A program made the position numbers and the translations under genes. From Auanema rhodensis (Eukaryota; Nematoda; Chromadorea; Rhabditida; Rhabditidae): a stretch of DNA of 64,000 bases. Below, in pieces: positions 10,087 through 23,256 of the stretch (position 1 is its first letter; each line of letters begins with the position of its first letter). The notes beneath the pieces were generated by a model. The model was not told the origin of the DNA. It was given only the letters and a program-made list of their open reading frames with translations, and did not search any database. The stretch covers positions 23,575,638 through 23,639,637 of the forward strand of contig OZ059900.1 of the NCBI GenBank assembly GCA_964057225.1, read 5' to 3'.

Positions 10087-13000
10087 ATTTCTCATGGGAA
10101 ATACTGTGTTTTTGTATTTTTCTAGTGTTCAGCATGTAAAATGCTTCATTTTAGTATGTAACACGCTGAAATTCGTTGCATTTCACGACTCATATGAACA
10201 AAAATCGATTTAATCAATATTAGCCATAAGGGGCGTGCCCTCAGAATATGCTAATTTCCTTAATTTTCTAACCCCTGTTTTTTTGTCGTGAAAGTGGAAT
10301 TAGACGTTGTAGGAACAATTTTGAGCTAGGTTTCATTGACATTGCATGAGTTTGAACACATGAAATCGTAAGTCAAAACCTTGTTTACAGCGAAATTTCC
10401 AAAAACTGGTTTTCCAGCATAATAAAATATTTCTCATGGGAAATACTGTGTTTTTGTATTTTTCTAGTGTTCAGCATGTAAAATGCTTCATTTTAGTATG
10501 TAACACGCTGAAATTCGTTGCATTTGACGACTCATATGAACAAAAATCGATTTAATCAATATTAGCCATAAGGGGCGTGCCCTCAGAATATGCTAATTTC
10601 CTTAATTTTCTAACCCCTGTTTTTTTGTCGTGAAAGTGGAATTAGACGTTGTAGGAACAATTTTGAGCTAGGTTTCATTGACATTGCATGAGTTTGAACA
10701 CATGAAATCGTAAGTCAAAACCTTGTTTACAGCGAAATTTCCAAAAACTGGTTTTCCAGCATAATAAAATATTTCTCATGAGAAATACTGTGTTTTTGTA
10801 TTTTTCTAGTGTTCAGCATGTAAAATGCTTCATTTTAGTATGTAACACGCTGAAATTCGTTGCATTTGACGACTCATATGAACAAAAATCGATTTAATCA
10901 ATATTAGCCATAAGGGGCTTGCCCTCAGAATATGCTAATTTCCTTAATTTTCTAACCCCTGTTTTTTTGTCGTGAAAGTGGAACTAGACGTTGTACAAAC
11001 AATTTTGAGCTAGGTTTCATTGACATTGCATGAGTTTGAACACATAAAATCGTAAGTCAAAACCTTGTTTACAGCGAAACTTCCAAAAACTGGTTTTCCA
11101 GCATAATAAAATATTTCTCATGAGAAATACTGTGTTTTTGTATTTTTCTAGTGTTCAGCATGTAAAATGCTTCATTTTAGTATGTAACACGCTAAAATTC
11201 GTTGCATTTGACGACTCATATGAACAAAAATCGATTTAATCAATATTAGCCATAAGGGGCGTGCCCTCAGAATATGCTAATTTCCTTAATTTTCTAACCC
11301 CTGTTTTTTTGTCGTGAAAGTGGAATTAGACGTTGTACGAACAATTTTGAGCTAGGTTTCATTGACATTGCATGAGTTTGAACACATGAAATCGTAAGTC
11401 AAAACCTTGTTTACAGCGAAATTTCCAAAAACTGGTTTTCCAGCATAATAAAATATTTCTCATGGGAAATACTGTGTTTTTGTATTTTTCTAGTGTTCAG
11501 CATGTAAAATGCTTCATTTTAGTATGTAACACGCTGAAATTCGTTGCATTTGACGACTCATATGAACAAAAATCGATTTAATCAATATTAGCCATAAGGG
11601 GCGTGCCCTCAGAATATGCTAACTTCCTTAATTTTCTAACCCCTGTTTTTTTGTCGTGAAAGTGGAACTAGACGTTGTACGAACAATTTTGAGCTAGGTT
11701 TCATTGACATTGCATGAGTTTGAACACATGAAATCGTAAGTCAAAACCTTGTTTACAGCGAAATTTCCAAAAACTGGTTTTCCAGCATAATAAAATATTT
11801 CTCATGGGAAATACTGTGTTTTTGTATTTTTCTAGTGTTCAGCATGTAAAATGCTTCATTTTAGTATGTAACACGCTGAAATTCGTTGCATTTCACGACT
11901 CATATGAACAAAAATCGATTTAATCAATATTAGCCATAAGGGGCGTGCCCTCAGAATATGCTAATTTCCTTAATTTTCTAACCCCTGTTTTTTTGTTGTG
12001 AAAGTGGAATTAGACGTTGTAGGAACAATTTTGAGCTAGGTTTCATTGACATTGCATGAGTTTGAACACATGAAATCGTAAGTCAAAACCTTGTTTACAG
12101 CGAAATTTCCAAAAACTGGTTTTCCAGCATAATAAAATATTTCTCTTGGGAAATACTGTGTTTTTGTATTTTTCTAGTGTTCAGCATGTAAAATGCTTCA
12201 TTTTAGTATGTAACACGCTGAAATTCGTTGCATTTCACGACTCATATGAACAAAAATCGATTTAATCAATATTAGCCATAAGGGGCGTGCCCTCAGAATA
12301 TGCTAATTTCCTTAATTTTCTAACCCCTGTTTTTTTGTCGTGAAAGTGGAATTAGACGTTGTAGGAACAATTTTGAGCTAGGTTTCATTGACATTGCATG
12401 AGTTTGAACACATGAAATCGTAAGTCAAAACCTTGTTTACAGCGAAATTTCCAAAAACTGGTTTTCCAGCATAATAAAATATTTCTCATGGGAAATACTG
12501 TGTTTTTGTATTTTTATAGTGTTCAGCATGTAAAATGCTTCATTTTAGTATGTAACACGCTGAAATTCGTTGCATTTGACGACTCATATGAACAAAAATC
12601 GATTTAATCAATATTAGCCATAAGGGGCTTGCCCTCAGAATATGCTAATTTCCTTAATTTTCTAACCCCTGTTTTTTTGTCGTGAAAGTGGAATTAGACG
12701 TTGTAGGAACAATTTTGAGCTAGGTTTCATTGACATTGCATGAGTTTGAACACATGAAATCGTAAGTCAAAACCTTGTTTACAGCGAAATTTCCAAAAAC
12801 TGGTTTTCCAGCATAATAAAATATTTCTCATGAGAAATACTGTGTTTTTGTATTTTTCTAGTGTTCAGCATGTAAAATGCTTCATTTTAGTATGTAACAC
12901 GCTAAAATTCGTTGCATTTGACGACTCATATGAACAAAAATCGATTTAATCAATATTAGCCATAAGGGGCGTGCCCTCAGAATATGCTAATTTCCTTAAT

Positions 13001-13720
13001 TTTCTAACCCCTGTTTTTTTGTCGTGAAAGTGGAATTAGACGTTGTACGAACAATTTTGAGCTAGGTTTCATTGACATTGCATGAGTTTGAACACATGAA
13101 ATCGTAAGTCAAAACCTTGTTTACAGCGAAATTTCCAAAAACTGGTTTTCCAGCATAATAAAATATTTCTCATGGGAAATACTGTGTTTTTGTATTTTTC
13201 TAGTGTTCAGCATGTAAAATGCTTCATTTTAGTATGTAACACGCTGAAATTCGTTGCATTTCACGACTCATATGAACAAAAATCGATTTAATCAATATTA
13301 GCCATAAGGGGCGTGCCCTCAGAATATGCTAATTTCCTTAATTTTCTAACCCCTGTTTTTTTGTCGTGAAAGTGGAATTAGACGTTGTAGGAACAATTTT
13401 GAGCTAGGTTTCATTGACATTGCATGAGTTTGAACACATGAAATCGTAAGTCAAAACCTTGTTTACAGCGAAATTTCCAAAAACTGGTTTTCCAGCATAA
13501 TAAAATATTTCTCATGGGAAATACTGTGTTTTTGTATTTTTCTAGTGTTCAGCATGTAAAATGCTTCATTTTAGTATGTAACACGCTGAAATTCGTTGCA
13601 TTTGACGACTCATATGAACAAAAATCGATTTAATCAATATTAGCCATAAGGGGCGTGCCCTCAGAATATGCTAACTTCCTTAATTTTCTAACCCCTGTTT
13701 TTTTGTCGTGAAAGTGGAAC
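10087..13720 (+). repeat. Satellite 1 mosaic segment, monomers 30-40
   Basis: Monomers from the GG, CG and CA classes are interspersed here. Monomer 33 (10945-11286) resembles monomer 8 but carries private changes (cacataaaat, gaaacttcc). Monomer 36 (11971) has the private gttgtg for gtcgtg, a CpG-to-TpG change, and the TTGGG form. Monomers 35-38 have the same class order as the tetramer seen further right (CG/TCAC, GG/TCAC, A-at-204/T-at-316, ATGAG with A at 250), so this looks like an older, less regular copy of that four-monomer unit. Confidence 0.82.
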
Positions 13721-16681
13721 TAGACGTTGTACGAACAATTTTGAGCTAGGTTTCATTGACATTGCATGAGTTTGAACACATGAAATCGTAAGTCAAAACC
13801 TTGTTTACAGCGAAATTTCCAAAAACTGGTTTTCCAGCATAATAAAATATTTCTCATGGGAAATACTGTGTTTTTGTATTTTTCTAGTGTTCAGCATGTA
13901 AAATGCTTCATTTTAGTATGTAACACGCTGAAATTCGTTGCATTTCACGACTCATATGAACAAAAATCGATTTAATCAATATTAGCCATAAGGGGCGTGC
14001 CCTCAGAATATGCTAATTTCCTTAATTTTCTAACCCCTGTTTTTTTGTCGTGAAAGTGGAATTAGACGTTGTAGGAACAATTTTGAGCTAGGTTTCATTG
14101 ACATTGCATGAGTTTGAACACATGAAATCGTAAGTCAAAACCTTGTTTACAGCGAAATTTCCAAAAACTGGTTTTCCAGCATAATAAAATATTTCTCATG
14201 GGAAATACTGTGTTTTTGTATTTTTCTAGTGTTCAGCATGTAAAATGCTTCATTTTAGTATGTAACACGCTGAAATTCGTTGCATTTCACGACTCATATG
14301 AACAAAAATCGATTTAATCAATATTAGCCATAAGGGGCGTGCCCTCAGAATATGCTAATTTCCTTAATTTTCTAACCCCTGTTTTTTTGTCGTGAAAGTG
14401 GAATTAGACGTTGTAGGAACAATTTTGAGCTAGGTTTCATTGACATTGCATGAGTTTGAACACATGAAATCGTAAGTCAAAACCTTGTTTACAGCGAAAT
14501 TTCCAAAAACTGGTTTTCCAGCATAATAAAATATTTCTCATGGGAAATACTGTGTTTTTGTATTTTTATAGTGTTCAGCATGTAAAATGCTTCATTTTAG
14601 TATGTAACACGCTGAAATTCGTTGCATTTGACGACTCATATGAACAAAAATCGATTTAATCAATATTAGCCATAAGGGGCTTGCCCTCAGAATATGCTAA
14701 TTTCCTTAATTTTCTAACCCCTGTTTTTTTGTCGTGAAAGTGGAATTAGACGTTGTAGGAACAATTTTGAGCTAGGTTTCATTGACATTGCATGAGTTTG
14801 AACACATGAAATCGTAAGTCAAAACCTTGTTTACAGCGAAATTTCCAAAAACTGGTTTTCCAGCATAATAAAATATTTCTCATGAGAAATACTGTGTTTT
14901 TGTATTTTTCTAGTGTTCAGCATGTAAAATGCTTCATTTTAGTATGTAACACGCTAAAATTCGTTGCATTTGACGACTCATATGAACAAAAATCGATTTA
15001 ATCAATATTAGCCATAAGGGGCGTGCCCTCAGAATATGCTAATTTCCTTAATTTTCTAACCCCTGTTTTTTTGTCGTGAAAGTGGAATTAGACGTTGTAC
15101 GAACAATTTTGAGCTAGGTTTCATTGACATTGCATGAGTTTGAACACATGAAATCGTAAGTCAAAACCTTGTTTACAGCGAAATTTCCAAAAACTGGTTT
15201 TCCAGCATAATAAAATATTTCTCATGGGAAATACTGTGTTTTTGTATTTTTCTAGTGTTCAGCATGTAAAATGCTTCATTTTAGTATGTAACACGCTGAA
15301 ATTCGTTGCATTTCACGACTCATATGAACAAAAATCGATTTAATCAATATTAGCCATAAGGGGCGTGCCCTCAGAATATGCTAATTTCCTTAATTTTCTA
15401 ACCCCTGTTTTTTTGTCGTGAAAGTGGAATTAGACGTTGTAGGAACAATTTTGAGCTAGGTTTCATTGACATTGCATGAGTTTGAACACATGAAATCGTA
15501 AGTCAAAACCTTGTTTACAGCGAAATTTCCAAAAACTGGTTTTCCAGCATAATAAAATATTTCTCATGGGAAATACTGTGTTTTTGTATTTTTCTAGTGT
15601 TCAGCATGTAAAATGCTTCATTTTAGTATGTAACACGCTGAAATTCGTTGCATTTCACGACTCATATGAACAAAAATCGATTTAATCAATATTAGCCATA
15701 AGGGGCGTGCCCTCAGAATATGCTAATTTCCTTAATTTTCTAACCCCTGTTTTTTTGTCGTGAAAGTGGAATTAGACGTTGTAGGAACAATTTTGAGCTA
15801 GGTTTCATTGACATTGCATGAGTTTGAACACATGAAATCGTAAGTCAAAACCTTGTTTACAGCGAAATTTCCAAAAACTGGTTTTCCAGCATAATAAAAT
15901 ATTTCTCATGGGAAATACTGTGTTTTTGTATTTTTATAGTGTTCAGCATGTAAAATGCTTCATTTTAGTATGTAACACGCTGAAATTCGTTGCATTTGAC
16001 GACTCATATGAACAAAAATCGATTTAATCAATATTAGCCATAAGGGGCTTGCCCTCAGAATATGCTAATTTCCTTAATTTTCTAACCCCTGTTTTTTTGT
16101 CGTGAAAGTGGAATTAGACGTTGTAGGAACAATTTTGAGCTAGGTTTCATTGACATTGCATGAGTTTGAACACATGAAATCGTAAGTCAAAACCTTGTTT
16201 ACAGCGAAATTTCCAAAAACTGGTTTTCCAGCATAATAAAATATTTCTCATGAGAAATACTGTGTTTTTGTATTTTTCTAGTGTTCAGCATGTAAAATGC
16301 TTCATTTTAGTATGTAACACGCTAAAATTCGTTGCATTTGACGACTCATATGAACAAAAATCGATTTAATCAATATTAGCCATAAGGGGCGTGCCCTCAG
16401 AATATGCTAATTTCCTTAATTTTCTAACCCCTGTTTTTTTGTCGTGAAAGTGGAATTAGACGTTGTACGAACAATTTTGAGCTAGGTTTCATTGACATTG
16501 CATGAGTTTGAACACATGAAATCGTAAGTCAAAACCTTGTTTACAGCGAAATTTTAAAAAACTGGTTTTCCAGCATAATAAAATATTTCTCATGGGAAAT
16601 ACTGTGTTTTTGTATTTTTCTAGTGTTCAGCATGTAAAATGCTTCATTTTAGTATGTAACACGCTGAAATTCGTTGCATTT
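13721..16681 (+). repeat. Tandem pair of a 1368-bp satellite 1 tetramer
   Basis: The segment 13721-15313 matches 15089-16681 at an offset of 1368 bp (four monomers), so the unit is present about 2.2 times. The order is CG/TCAC, GG/TCAC, A-at-204 with T-at-316, then ATGAG with A at position 250 (cgctaaaa). Limits are set by differing bases at 13720 (C) against 15088 (T) and 15314 (C) against 16682 (G). The only internal difference I noticed is a private two-base change cc to ta at 16555-16556. Confidence 0.9.
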
Positions 16682-16682
16682 G

Positions 16683-19488
16683 ACGACTCATATGAACAAA
16701 AATCGATTTAATCAATATTAGCCATAAGGGGCGTGCCCTCAGAATATGCTAACTTCCTTAATTTTCTAACCCCTGTTTTTTTGTCGTGAAAGTGGAACTA
16801 GACGTTGTACGAACAATTTTGAGCTAGGTTTCATTGACATTGCATGAGTTTGAACACATGAAATCGTAAGTCAAAACCTTGTTTACAGCGAAATTTCCAA
16901 AAACTGGTTTTCCAGCATAATAAAATATTTCTCATGGGAAATACTGTGTTTTTGTATTTTTCTAGTGTTCAGCATGTAAAATGCTTCATTTTAGTATGTA
17001 ACACGCTGAAATTCGTTGCATTTCACGACTCATATGAACAAAAATCGATTTAATCAATATTAGCCATAAGGGGCTTGCCCTCAGAATATGCTAATTTCCT
17101 TAATTTTCTAACCCCTGTTTTTTCGTCGTGAAAGTGGAATTAGACGTTGTAGGAACAATTTTGAGCTAGGTTTCATTGACATTGCATGAGTTTGAACACA
17201 TGAAATCGTAAGTCAAAACCTTGTTTACAGCGAAATTTCCAAAAACTGGTTTTCCAGCATAATAAAATATTTCTCATGGGAAATACTGTGTTTTTGTATT
17301 TTTATAGTGTTCAGCATGTAAAATGCTTCATTTTAGTATGTAACACGCTGAAATTCGTTGCATTTGACGACTCATATGAACAAAAATCGATTTAATCAAT
17401 ATTAGCCATAAGGGGCTTGCCCTCAGAATATGCTAATTTCCTTAATTTTCTAACCCCTGTTTTTTTGTCGTGAAAGTGGAACTAGACGTTGTAGGAACAA
17501 TTTTGAGCTAGGTTTCATTGACATTGCATGAGTTTGAACACATGAAATCGTAAGTCAAAACCTTGTTTACAGCGAAATTTCCAAAAACTGGTTTTCCAGC
17601 ATAATAAAATATTTCTCATGGGAAATACTGTGTTTTTGTATTTTTATAGTGTTCAGCATGTAAAATGCTTCATTTTAGTATGTAACACGCTGAAATTCGT
17701 TGCATTTGACGACTCATATGAACAAAAATCGATTTAATCAATATTAGCCATAAGGGGCTTGCCCTCAGAATATGCTAATTTCCTTAATTTTCTAACCCCT
17801 GTTTTTTTGTCGTGAAAGTGGAATTAGACGTTGTAGGAACAATTTTGAGCTAGGTTTCATTGACATTGCATGAGTTTGAACACATGAAATCGTAAGTCAA
17901 AACCTTGTTTACAGCGAAATTTCCAAAAACTGGTTTTCCAGCATAATAAAATATTTCTCATGGGAAATACTGTGTTTTTGTATTTTTCTAGTGTTCAGCA
18001 TGTAAAATGCTTCATTTTAGTATGTAACACGCTGAAATTCGTTGCATTTCACGACTCATATGAACAAAAATCGATTTAATCAATATTAGCCATAAGGGGC
18101 GTGCCCTCAGAATATGCTAACTTCCTTAATTTTCTAACCCCTGTTTTTTTGTCGTGAAAGTGGAACTAGACGTTGTACGAACAATTTTGAGCTAGGTTTC
18201 ATTGACATTGCATGAGTTTGAACACATGAAATCGTAAGTCAAAACCTTGTTTACAGCGAAATTTCCAAAAACTGGTTTTCCAGCATAATAAAATATTTCT
18301 CATGGGAAATACTGTGTTTTTGTATTTTTCTAGTGTTCAGCATGTAAAATGCTTCATTTTAGTATGTAACACGCTGAAATTCGTTGCATTTCACGACTCA
18401 TATGAACAAAAATCGATTTAATCAATATTAGCCATAAGGGGCTTGCCCTCAGAATATGCTAATTTCCTTAATTTTCTAACCCCTGTTTTTTCGTCGTGAA
18501 AGTGGAATTAGACGTTGTAGGAACAATTTTGAGCTAGGTTTCATTGACATTGCATGAGTTTGAACACATGAAATCGTAAGTCAAAACCTTGTTTACAGCG
18601 AAATTTCCAAAAACTGGTTTTCCAGCATAATAAAATATTTCTCATGGGAAATACTGTGTTTTTGTATTTTTATAGTGTTCAGCATGTAAAATGCTTCATT
18701 TTAGTATGTAACACGCTGAAATTCGTTGCATTTGACGACTCATATGAACAAAAATCGATTTAATCAATATTAGCCATAAGGGGCTTGCCCTCAGAATATG
18801 CTAATTTCCTTAATTTTCTAACCCCTGTTTTTTTGTCGTGAAAGTGGAACTAGACGTTGTAGGAACAATTTTGAGCTAGGTTTCATTGACATTGCATGAG
18901 TTTGAACACATGAAATCGTAAGTCAAAACCTTGTTTACAGCGAAATTTCCAAAAACTGGTTTTCCAGCATAATAAAATATTTCTCATGGGAAATACTGTG
19001 TTTTTGTATTTTTATAGTGTTCAGCATGTAAAATGCTTCATTTTAGTATGTAACACGCTGAAATTCGTTGCATTTGACGACTCATATGAACAAAAATCGA
19101 TTTAATCAATATTAGCCATAAGGGGCTTGCCCTCAGAATATGCTAATTTCCTTAATTTTCTAACCCCTGTTTTTTTGTCGTGAAAGTGGAATTAGACGTT
19201 GTAGGAACAATTTTGAGCTAGGTTTCATTGACATTGCATGAGTTTGAACACATGAAATCGTAAGTCAAAACCTTGTTTACAGCGAAATTTCCAAAAACTG
19301 GTTTTCCAGCATAATAAAATATTTCTCATGGGAAATACTGTGTTTTTGTATTTTTCTAGTGTTCAGCATGTAAAATGCTTCATTTTAGTATGTAACACGC
19401 TGAAATTCGTTGCATTTCACGACTCATATGAACAAAAATCGATTTAATCAATATTAGCCATAAGGGGCGTGCCCTCAGAATATGCTAA
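16683..19488 (+). repeat. Tandem pair of a second 1368-bp satellite 1 tetramer
   Basis: The segment 16683-18120 matches 18051-19488 at an offset of 1368 bp. It is a different tetramer from the one immediately to its left: CG/TCAC with T at 316, then two consecutive A-at-204/T-at-316 monomers, then a GG/TCAC monomer. A private T-to-C change interrupts the T tract (ttttttcgtcg) at 17124 and 18492, exactly 1368 bp apart, confirming duplication. Limits are the differing bases 16682/18050 and 18121/19489. Confidence 0.9.
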
Positions 19489-22400
19489 TTTCCTTAATTT
19501 TCTAACCCCTGTTTTTTTGTCGTGAAAGTGGAATTAGACGTTGTAGGAACAATTTTGAGCTAGGTTTCATTGACATTGCATGAGTTTGAACACATGAAAT
19601 CGTAAGTCAAAACCTTGTTTACAGCGAAATTTCCAAAAACTGGTTTTCCAGCATAATAAAATATTTCTCATGGGAAATACTGTGTTTTTGTATTTTTCTA
19701 GTGTTCAGCATGTAAAATGCTTCATTTTAGTATGTAACACGCTGAAATTCGTTGCATTTCACGACTCATATGAACAAAAATCGATTTAATCAATATTAGC
19801 CATAAGGGGCGTGCCCTCAGAATATGCTAATTTCCTTAATTTTCTAACCCCTGTTTTTTTGTCGTGAAAGTGGAATTAGACGTTGTAGGAACAATTTTGA
19901 GCTAGGTTTCATTGACATTGCATGAGTTTGAACACATGAAATCGTAAGTCAAAACCTTGTTTACAGCGAAATTTCCAAAAACTGGTTTTCCAGCATAATA
20001 AAATATTTCTCATGGGAAATACTGTGTTTTTGTATTTTTATAGTGTTCAGCATGTAAAATGCTTCATTTTAGTATGTAACACGCTGAAATTCGTTGCATT
20101 TGACGACTCATATGAACAAAAATCGATTTAATCAATATTAGCCATAAGGGGCTTGCCCTCAGAATATGCTAATTTCCTTAATTTTCTAACCCCTGTTTTT
20201 TTGTCGTGAAAGTGGAATTAGACGTTGTAGGAACAATTTTGAGCTAGGTTTCATTGACATTGCATGAGTTTGAACACATGAAATCGTAAGTCAAAACCTT
20301 GTTTACAGCGAAATTTCCAAAAACTGGTTTTCCAGCATAATAAAATATTTCTCATGGGAAATACTGTGTTTTTGTATTTTTCTAGTGTTCAGCATGTAAA
20401 ATGCTTCATTTTAGTATGTAACACGCTGAAATTCGTTGCATTTCACGACTCATATGAACAAAAATCGATTTAATCAATATTAGCCATAAGGGGCGTGCCC
20501 TCAGAATATGCTAATTTCCTTAATTTTCTAACCCCTGTTTTTTTGTCGTGAAAGTGGAATTAGACGTTGTAGGAACAATTTTGAGCTAGGTTTCATTGAC
20601 ATTGCATGAGTTTGAACACATGAAATCGTAAGTCAAAACCTTGTTTACAGCGAAATTTCCAAAAACTGGTTTTCCAGCATAATAAAATATTTCTCATGGG
20701 AAATACTGTGTTTTTGTATTTTTCTAGTGTTCAGCATGTAAAATGCTTCATTTTAGTATGTAACACGCTGAAATTCGTTGCATTTCACGACTCATATGAA
20801 CAAAAATCGATTTAATCAATATTAGCCATAAGGGGCGTGCCCTCAGAATATGATAATTTCCTTAATTTTCTAACCCCTGTTTTTTTGTCGTGAAAGTGGA
20901 ATTAGACGTTGTAGGAACAATTTTGAGCTAGGTTTCATTGACATTGCATGAGTTTGAACACATGAAATCGTAAGTCAAAACCTTGTTTACAGCGAAATTT
21001 CCAAAAACTGGTTTTCCAGCATAATAAAATATTTCTCATGGGAAATACTGTGTTTTTGTATTTTTATAGTGTTCAGCATGTAAAATGCTTCATTTTAGTA
21101 TGTAACACGCTGAAATTCGTTGCATTTGACGACTCATATGAACAAAAATCGATTTAATCAATATTAGCCATAAGGGGCTTGCCCTCAGAATATGCTAATT
21201 TCCTTAATTTTCTAACCCCTGTTTTTTTGTCGTGAAAGTGGAATTAGACGTTGTAGGAACAATTTTGAGCTAGGTTTCATTGACATTGCATGAGTTTGAA
21301 CACATGAAATCGTAAGTCAAAACCTTGTTTACAGCGAAATTTCCAAAAACTGGTTTTCCAGCATAATAAAATATTTCTCATGGGAAATACTGTGTTTTTG
21401 TATTTTTCTAGTGTTCAGCATGTAAAATGCTTCATTTTAGTATGTAACACGCTGAAATTCGTTGCATTTCACGACTCATATGAACAAAAATCGATTTAAT
21501 CAATATTAGCCATAAGGGGCGTGCCCTCAGAATATGCTAATTTCCTTAATTTTCTAACCCCTGTTTTTTTGTCGTGAAAGTGGAATTAGACGTTGTAGGA
21601 ACAATTTTGAGCTAGGTTTCATTGACATTGCATGAGTTTGAACACATGAAATCGTAAGTCAAAACCTTGTTTACAGCGAAATTTCCAAAAACTGGTTTTC
21701 CAGCATAATAAAATATTTCTCATGGGAAATACTGTGTTTTTGTATTTTTCTAGTGTTCAGCATGTAAAATGCTTCATTTTAGTATGTAACACGCTGAAAT
21801 TCGTTGCATTTCACGACTCATATGAACAAAAATCGATTTAATCAATATTAGCCATAAGGGGCGTGCCCTCAGAATATGCTAATTTCCTTAATTTTCTAAC
21901 CCCTGTTTTTTTGTCGTGAAAGTGGAATTAGACGTTGTAGGAACAATTTTGAGCTAGGTTTCATTGACATTGCATGAGTTTGAACACATGAAATCGTAAG
22001 TCAAAACCTTGTTTACAGCGAAATTTCCAAAAACTGGTTTTCCAGCATAATAAAATATTTCTCATGGGAAATACTGTGTTTTTGTATTTTTATAGTGTTC
22101 AGCATGTAAAATGCTTCATTTTAGTATGTAACACGCTGAAATTCGTTGCATTTGACGACTCATATGAACAAAAATCGATTTAATCAATATTAGCCATAAG
22201 GGGCTTGCCCTCAGAATATGCTAATTTCCTTAATTTTCTAACCCCTGTTTTTTTGTCGTGAAAGTGGAATTAGACGTTGTAGGAACAATTTTGAGCTAGG
22301 TTTCATTGACATTGCATGAGTTTGAACACATGAAATCGTAAGTCAAAACCTTGTTTACAGCGAAATTTCCAAAAACTGGTTTTCCAGCATAATAAAATAT

Positions 22401-23256
22401 TTCTCATGGGAAATACTGTGTTTTTGTATTTTTCTAGTGTTCAGCATGTAAAATGCTTCATTTTAGTATGTAACACGCTGAAATTCGTTGCATTTCACGA
22501 CTCATATGAACAAAAATCGATTTAATCAATATTAGCCATAAGGGGCGTGCCCTCAGAATATGCTAATTTCCTTAATTTTCTAACCCCTGTTTTTTTGTCG
22601 TGAAAGTGGAATTAGACGTTGTAGGAACAATTTTGAGCTAGGTTTCATTGACATTGCATGAGTTTGAACACATGAAATCGTAAGTCAAAACCTTGTTTAC
22701 AGCGAAATTTCCAAAAACTGGTTTTCCAGCATAATAAAATATTTCTCATGGGAAATACTGTGTTTTTGTATTTTTCTAGTGTTCAGCATGTAAAATGCTT
22801 CATTTTAGTATGTAACACGCTGAAATTCGTTGCAGTTCACGACTCATATGAACAAAAATCGATTTAATCAATATTAGCCATAAGGGGCGTGCCCTCAGAA
22901 TATGCTAATTTCCTTAATTTTCTAACCCCTGTTTTTTTGTCGTGAAAGTGGAATTAGACGTTGTAGGAACAATTTTGAGCTAGGTTTCATTGACATTGCA
23001 TGAGTTTGAACACATGAAATCGTAAGTCAAAACCTTGTTTACAGCGAAATTTCCAAAAACTGGTTTTCCAGCATAATAAAATATTTCTCATGGGAAATAC
23101 TGTGTTTTTGTATTTTTATAGTGTTCAGCATGTAAAATGCTTCATTTTAGTATGTAACACGCTGAAATTCGTTGCATTTGACGACTCATATGAACAAAAA
23201 TCGATTTAATCAATATTAGCCATAAGGGGCTTGCCCTCAGAATATGCTAATTTCCT
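19153..23256 (+). repeat. Four tandem copies of a 1026-bp satellite 1 trimer
   Basis: Units run 19153-20178, 20179-21204, 21205-22230 and 22231-23256. Each unit has two monomers with C at 204, C at 266 (tttcacg) and G at 316, followed by one monomer with A at 204, G at 266 and T at 316. This is the most regular higher-order repeat in satellite 1. Copies differ by isolated private changes such as A at 20853 (tgataattt) and G at 22835 (tgcagttcac). The first monomer overlaps the end of the second tetramer pair, which suggests the trimer was excised from that tetramer by loss of one A-class monomer. Confidence 0.92.
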
